Positions 49,654-53,531 of a stretch of DNA of 53,531 bases are shown here, one piece after another. Every line of letters begins with the position of its first letter. The stretch's first letter is position 1. The translations under genes and the position numbers were made by a program. The notes beneath the pieces were generated by a model. The model was not told the origin of the DNA. It did not search any database and saw only the letters and a program-made list of their open reading frames with translations. The stretch covers positions 1 through 53,531 of the forward strand of contig CANGDT010000006.1 in the NCBI GenBank assembly GCA_947452755.1, read 5' to 3'. The DNA comes from Actinomycetota bacterium (GTDB lineage Bacteria; Actinomycetota; Actinomycetes; S36-B12; UBA5976).

Positions 49654-50904
49654 ATGTCAACGACGACAAACATCAGCTTGGCTGACATGAGTATTTTTGA
49701 GCGCGAAATCCCCTGGGGAGTTTTCGATGAACTGCGCACCAATGCTCCCGTGCACTGGAGTGACGAACCGACTCCAAATAAGGGATTCTGGTCACTCACC
49801 GGATACAGCGATATCGTTTCGGTCCTTCGTGACACCGACACCTACTCGAGCGAACGCGGCGCAGTCACGTTGGAAGAGCTTGAGCCCGATGAACTCGAAG
49901 CACGTAAGTCCATGATCGACACTGACGGTTTGCGTCACCGCGCATTGCGCAAACTGATGCAAGACTCGTTCACGCCGCGCGCAGTTGCTGGGTATGAAAC
50001 ATTCCTTCGCGGGTTGACTGCATCAACGTTGGACACGGCCTTTGCATTAGGCAAGTTTGATTTCGTTAAGGAAGTTGCTGCCGACTTCCCAATTCGCGTG
50101 TTGGCAAAGTTGCTTGACGTTCCAGATTCTGACATCGGTCAATTGATCGAGTGGGGTAACCGCATGGTTGGCAACACTGATCCAGAACATGCCGACGTGT
50201 TGTTGGATTCACCAGAATCCGAGAAGTACCGCTTGCTTCCATTCCGTTCACCCGCAGCACTTGAGTTGTGGGCCTACGGCGACGAGCTTGCCCGTCAACG
50301 TAAGGGCGGAAGCGGCAAAGACATCGTGTCAACAATGATCAACCAGACACCGATTGATGGCGTCCCGTTGTCCGAACGTGATTTCCATGCCTACTTCCTG
50401 CTTCTAGTTGTGGCCGGAAACGAAACAACACGTCACACCATCAGCCACAGCATGAATTACTTGATCGACAATCCTGACCAGATGGCGTTGTTGCAAGAAA
50501 AGCCTGAATTGATTGATTGGGCTGTCGAAGAAATGCTGCGCATGGCTAGCCCGGTGTATCACTTCCGTCGTACTGCGATGAAGGACACTGAAATTCGCGG
50601 ACAGAAAATCAAGGAAGGCGACAAGGTCGTCACGTGGTTTGCTGCGGGAAATCGTGATCCTGAAATTTTCAAGGATCCTTACAAGATGGACGTCACCCGT
50701 AGCCCGAACGAACATATGACCTTTGGTCGCGGTGGACCGCATTTGTGCTTGGGCAACGCGCTTGCACGTTTGGAAATCAAGATCATGTTCCAAGAGCTCT
50801 TGCCACGCATTTCAGACATCAAACGCACTGGCGAAGTTGATCGCTTGCGTAGCAACATCATCAACGGCATTAAGCGTTTCCCAGTGGAAGTTACTCTGAA
50901 GTAA
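49654..50904 (+). CDS. Cytochrome P450
   Basis: VVAGNETTRH I-helix; EEMLR; FGRGGPHLCLGNALARLE heme motif. Confidence 0.96.
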   Translation: MSTTTNISLADMSIFEREIPWGVFDELRTNAPVHWSDEPTPNKGFWSLTGYSDIVSVLRDTDTYSSERGAVTLEELEPDELEARKSMIDTDGLRHRALRKLMQDSFTPRAVAGYETFLRGLTASTLDTAFALGKFDFVKEVAADFPIRVLAKLLDVPDSDIGQLIEWGNRMVGNTDPEHADVLLDSPESEKYRLLPFRSPAALELWAYGDELARQRKGGSGKDIVSTMINQTPIDGVPLSERDFHAYFLLLVVAGNETTRHTISHSMNYLIDNPDQMALLQEKPELIDWAVEEMLRMASPVYHFRRTAMKDTEIRGQKIKEGDKVVTWFAAGNRDPEIFKDPYKMDVTRSPNEHMTFGRGGPHLCLGNALARLEIKIMFQELLPRISDIKRTGEVDRLRSNIINGIKRFPVEVTLK

Positions 50905-50914
50905 TTGAGCGCAT

Positions 50915-50953
50915 AAAAAAGTGGCCCAGCGCAATGTGCTGTGCCACTTTTTT
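50915..50953. terminator. Bidirectional rho-independent terminator between P450 and amidotransferase
   Basis: AAAAAAGTGGC-c-CAGC-gcaatgt-GCTG-t-GCCACTTTTTT. Confidence 0.9.
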
Positions 50954-50959
50954 ATTTCA

Positions 50960-51667
50960 CTAAATCAATTTTGCGACATCGCGTAGAAACGCATCGACAA
51001 GCTCGTTCACGCGGGTGAGTGCCTTGTCCTGTTCGGCACGGGTGTGAGCGACCAGCGCATCGGGATCTTGGCCGTCTTCTGCCACCAGGGCGCGACCCCC
51101 GTTGCCGTACCAACCGAGCAGCATGTCTTCGGTGAGCTCTGGGTGGAATTGCACACCGAGGCTACGTTCGTATGTGAATGCTTGGCTTGCTGAAGAATTG
51201 CGGGCAATTTCGGTTGCTACGGGCGGAAGTGTCCAGCGATCGTAGTGAAATTCAAACCATGGTCCGTCGCTGACAATGTCTGGTCGGTCTGAGTGAATGG
51301 CTGTCCAACCAATTTCAGGCTTAGGCGCCCGAGTTACCGAACCGCCCAGCACGCGGGCCAACAGCTGGCCACCAAAACAAATACCGAATACCGCAACATC
51401 GTTATCGAGGGCTTGCTGAATAAATTCCAGTTCGCCGCTGAGCCAGTTGCCAATGGAGGCATCATCCCAAGCACCCCAGGGTGCACCCATAGGGACGACC
51501 ACATCGAAGTCGGTCGGATCGGGGAATTCAAAATCAATATTTGGGGTATCGAATTTGTCGGCCGGTACAACCAGTGTGCGCACAACCTCAAAACCGTGGT
51601 GGGCAAATCGTTCTGCCACCGGTCCAGGCGGACTGACATGGTCGTGCTCGATTATCAGAACCCGCAT
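50960..51667 (-). CDS. Class-I glutamine amidotransferase (GMP synthase-like)
   Basis: VAVFGICFGGQLLARVLGG nucleophile motif; LGVQFHPELTEDML. Confidence 0.9.
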   Translation of the reverse strand: MRVLIIEHDHVSPPGPVAERFAHHGFEVVRTLVVPADKFDTPNIDFEFPDPTDFDVVVPMGAPWGAWDDASIGNWLSGELEFIQQALDNDVAVFGICFGGQLLARVLGGSVTRAPKPEIGWTAIHSDRPDIVSDGPWFEFHYDRWTLPPVATEIARNSSASQAFTYERSLGVQFHPELTEDMLLGWYGNGGRALVAEDGQDPDALVAHTRAEQDKALTRVNELVDAFLRDVAKLI

Positions 51668-51746
51668 AAACCCGTCCTTGCAATAACGTAACCAAATTTT
51701 TCCCTATTTTGCCCTAGTTGGGGTCGGTTTGCGTCTAGTATCAGAA

Positions 51747-51768
51747 AATCGTTCCGACCCTAACGATT
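51747..51768. promoter_or_regulatory. Island operator O3 (amidotransferase / GS-like divergent region)
   Basis: Perfect AATCGTT-CCGACCCT-AACGATT. Confidence 0.75.
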
Positions 51769-51782
51769 ATCTCGGAGGACCA

Positions 51783-53129
51783 ATGGCGCTCGACCTGACT
51801 GCACTGCGCAAAGACCTGCAGAGCAAGAACATTGATGTGTTGCGTTTGATTTATGCAGACGTTCTCGGCATTACCCGATCGAAGGATTTGTTAGTTAGCC
51901 AGCTGGAAAATTCAGCCGCGCATGGCCCTGCGTTCTGTCAGGGCGTCTGGGTCACCACAACCCAAGGCGGAGTGCTCGATGGTCATGGAAGTATTTCCGA
52001 TGGCTTGTCGGACTTCGTGAGCCAGATTGTGCCAGCGAGTATTCATGAACTTCCATGGGAACCAGGTGTTGCCTATGGTGTTGCCAACGCATTCGAACCT
52101 GATGGCAGCGACAACCCAGTTGCTCCGCGTACCGCTTTACAGCGCGTACTGAATGAATACGCCGAATTGGGTTTGATCCCGGTCATTGGTACTGAACTCG
52201 AGTTCTACATTGCTGAACAAATCGAAGAACAGTGGAAGCCAATCCTTCATCGCAAGGGTCGCGTCTACACAACCGGTGCCATGGTGGATCGCGACGGATT
52301 GTTCTTGCATATGTTGCGCATGCTTGACCAAATGAATATTGGCATCTTTGCCGGTAACCACGAGTTCGCTCCGGGCCAATTTGAAATCAACATGTGGCAT
52401 GGCGAAGCAATGGAAACAACGGACCGCACATTGTTATTCAAAACTGCGCTGAAGGACATTGCAGCTCGTCGTGGATTGAACGCGACATTTCTGGGCAAGC
52501 CTTGGGCTGACTTAGAAGGTAGTGGTTTCCACTTGCACTTCTCGGTGACGGACATGAATGGCGAGAACAAAATGCATGACGGTGCTGAGTTGTCTGATAC
52601 CGCTAAGCACATGATTGCTGGCATCCTCCAGCACGCCAACGCATTGACCGCATTTGCTAACCCAACAGTCAACGCATTCAAGCGCCTTGGTCCAGACACG
52701 CTGGCACCAAGCCGGGCAAACTGGGGATATGACAACCGCGCAACAATGTTGCGTGTTCCACCAGAGCGTGGTGGCGGTACTCGCCTAGAAGTTCGCATCG
52801 GTGATGGTGCTGCAAATCCATACTTGGTTGTTGCATCTGTTCTGGCCGCTGGCCTTGATGGCATCAAGCGCAATTTGACGCCACCGGCTCATGCCGAAGG
52901 TTGGGCTTACGAAAATGAGGCAGACGCATTGTTGCCTGTGACATTTGCTGAAGCGCTGGATGCGTTGGATGCTGATCCGTTGTTCGCAGAAAAACTTGGT
53001 GCAACTGTTGTCCAGACTCACTTGACTTTGAAGCGCGATGAAATTGAGCGTTATGAAGCCGAAGTGTCTGACCCAGCTACCCGTGACATCACGGACTGGG
53101 AACTAAACGAATACATCTGGGATTTCTAA
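51783..53129 (+). CDS. Glutamine synthetase-like gamma-glutamyl-amine ligase
   Basis: VIGTELEFYI; NHEFAPGQFEIN; GSGFHLHFSV; LEVRIGDGAANPYL; GGAGGA RBS before ATG 51783. Confidence 0.88.
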   Translation: MALDLTALRKDLQSKNIDVLRLIYADVLGITRSKDLLVSQLENSAAHGPAFCQGVWVTTTQGGVLDGHGSISDGLSDFVSQIVPASIHELPWEPGVAYGVANAFEPDGSDNPVAPRTALQRVLNEYAELGLIPVIGTELEFYIAEQIEEQWKPILHRKGRVYTTGAMVDRDGLFLHMLRMLDQMNIGIFAGNHEFAPGQFEINMWHGEAMETTDRTLLFKTALKDIAARRGLNATFLGKPWADLEGSGFHLHFSVTDMNGENKMHDGAELSDTAKHMIAGILQHANALTAFANPTVNAFKRLGPDTLAPSRANWGYDNRATMLRVPPERGGGTRLEVRIGDGAANPYLVVASVLAAGLDGIKRNLTPPAHAEGWAYENEADALLPVTFAEALDALDADPLFAEKLGATVVQTHLTLKRDEIERYEAEVSDPATRDITDWELNEYIWDF

Positions 53130-53139
53130 GTCTCAAAAT

Positions 53140-53176
53140 AAGTAAAGGCGACCCGATTGGGCCGCCTTTACTTTTT
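53140..53176. terminator. Rho-independent terminator
   Basis: AAGTAAAGGCG-a-CCC-gatt-GGG-c-CGCCTTTACTTTTT. Confidence 0.9.
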
Positions 53177-53186
53177 AGTATTGAAA

Positions 53187-53531
53187 CTAGATTGGCTGGC
53201 TGCGATCGGCGATCAACGTCCCACCTGCGAATGTCACGCCTACTTCGCGGTAGTAGCCAGCGATGATTTCTTGGACGGGAAGGATTGAGGCAAGTTCGTC
53301 CCATTGCGAATCACCCAGAACTAATTCAGCATCGCCCTTCCAGGCTTGGCCAAGGTCAGCGTCAACTCCACCCATGGTGACGAGTTGATCCATGGTCATA
53401 CCTTTGCCACGTTCGATTGATGGCATCCAACGGTTGTGCAACATGGGGTGTCCATTAACGAAACCATTCTTTTCGACTGGTTCACGCAATGTGACGATGG
53501 CGCTTGCCAATCGGTGATCGTATGCCGACAA
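53187..53531 (-). CDS. Acetoacetate decarboxylase-family-like protein, partial (runs off the right edge)
   Basis: GHPMLHNRWMPSIERGKGMTMDQLV...AWKGDAELVLGDSQWDELASILPVQEIIAGYYREVGVTFAGGTLI resembles ADC family. Confidence 0.55.
   Translation of the reverse strand: MSAYDHRLASAIVTLREPVEKNGFVNGHPMLHNRWMPSIERGKGMTMDQLVTMGGVDADLGQAWKGDAELVLGDSQWDELASILPVQEIIAGYYREVGVTFAGGTLIADRSQPI

Noticed and set aside
52265-52873. 202-aa reverse-strand ORF in the GS-like gene
   Set aside because: Antisense to a conserved GS-family sequence; no independent support.

Overview
This is an actinobacterial chromosomal segment of roughly 50% GC, inferred from HspR, mycothiol synthase, DUF3151/fba/purA gene order and a GlnR-mshD-thiX-sulfurtransferase neighbourhood. 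Core content includes dnaK-grpE-dnaJ-hspR, pyrE, fba, purA, purD-purB-purC, divergent glgA/glgC, ppk-mutT, mshD/glnR, sulfurtransferase/DUF1416, nitrobindin, fur, ygfZ and dtd. Accessory content includes a Rieske oxygenase with a stand-alone 2Fe-2S protein, two adjacent S51/cyanophycinase-like proteins (one with a cysteinyl-tRNA-synthetase-like C-terminal tail), and a large secreted orphan protein. The right end (about 43.5-53.5 kb) is a catabolic island: ferredoxin reductase, ferredoxin, FAH-family protein, HpaD-like LigB dioxygenase, HpaE-like dehydrogenase, PuuD-like hydrolase, MarR regulator, P450, class-I amidotransferase and glutamine-synthetase-like ligase. Main non-gene signals: (1) a shared 22-bp inverted-repeat operator (AATCGTT-N8-AACGATT type) in all three divergent promoter regions of that island; (2) an unannotated leaderless 27-aa ORF ending ..SSMCCRAV upstream of the DUF4395/sulfurtransferase operon, resembling actinobacterial cysteine-attenuator leader peptides; (3) tandem duplications that span the stop codons of several genes; (4) a widespread TANNNT-N6-start-codon arrangement indicating leaderless transcription; (5) two HAIR-type HspR operators at dnaK. 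No rRNA, tRNA, CRISPR array or transposase was recognised. All calls come from reading the sequence; no database search was run.
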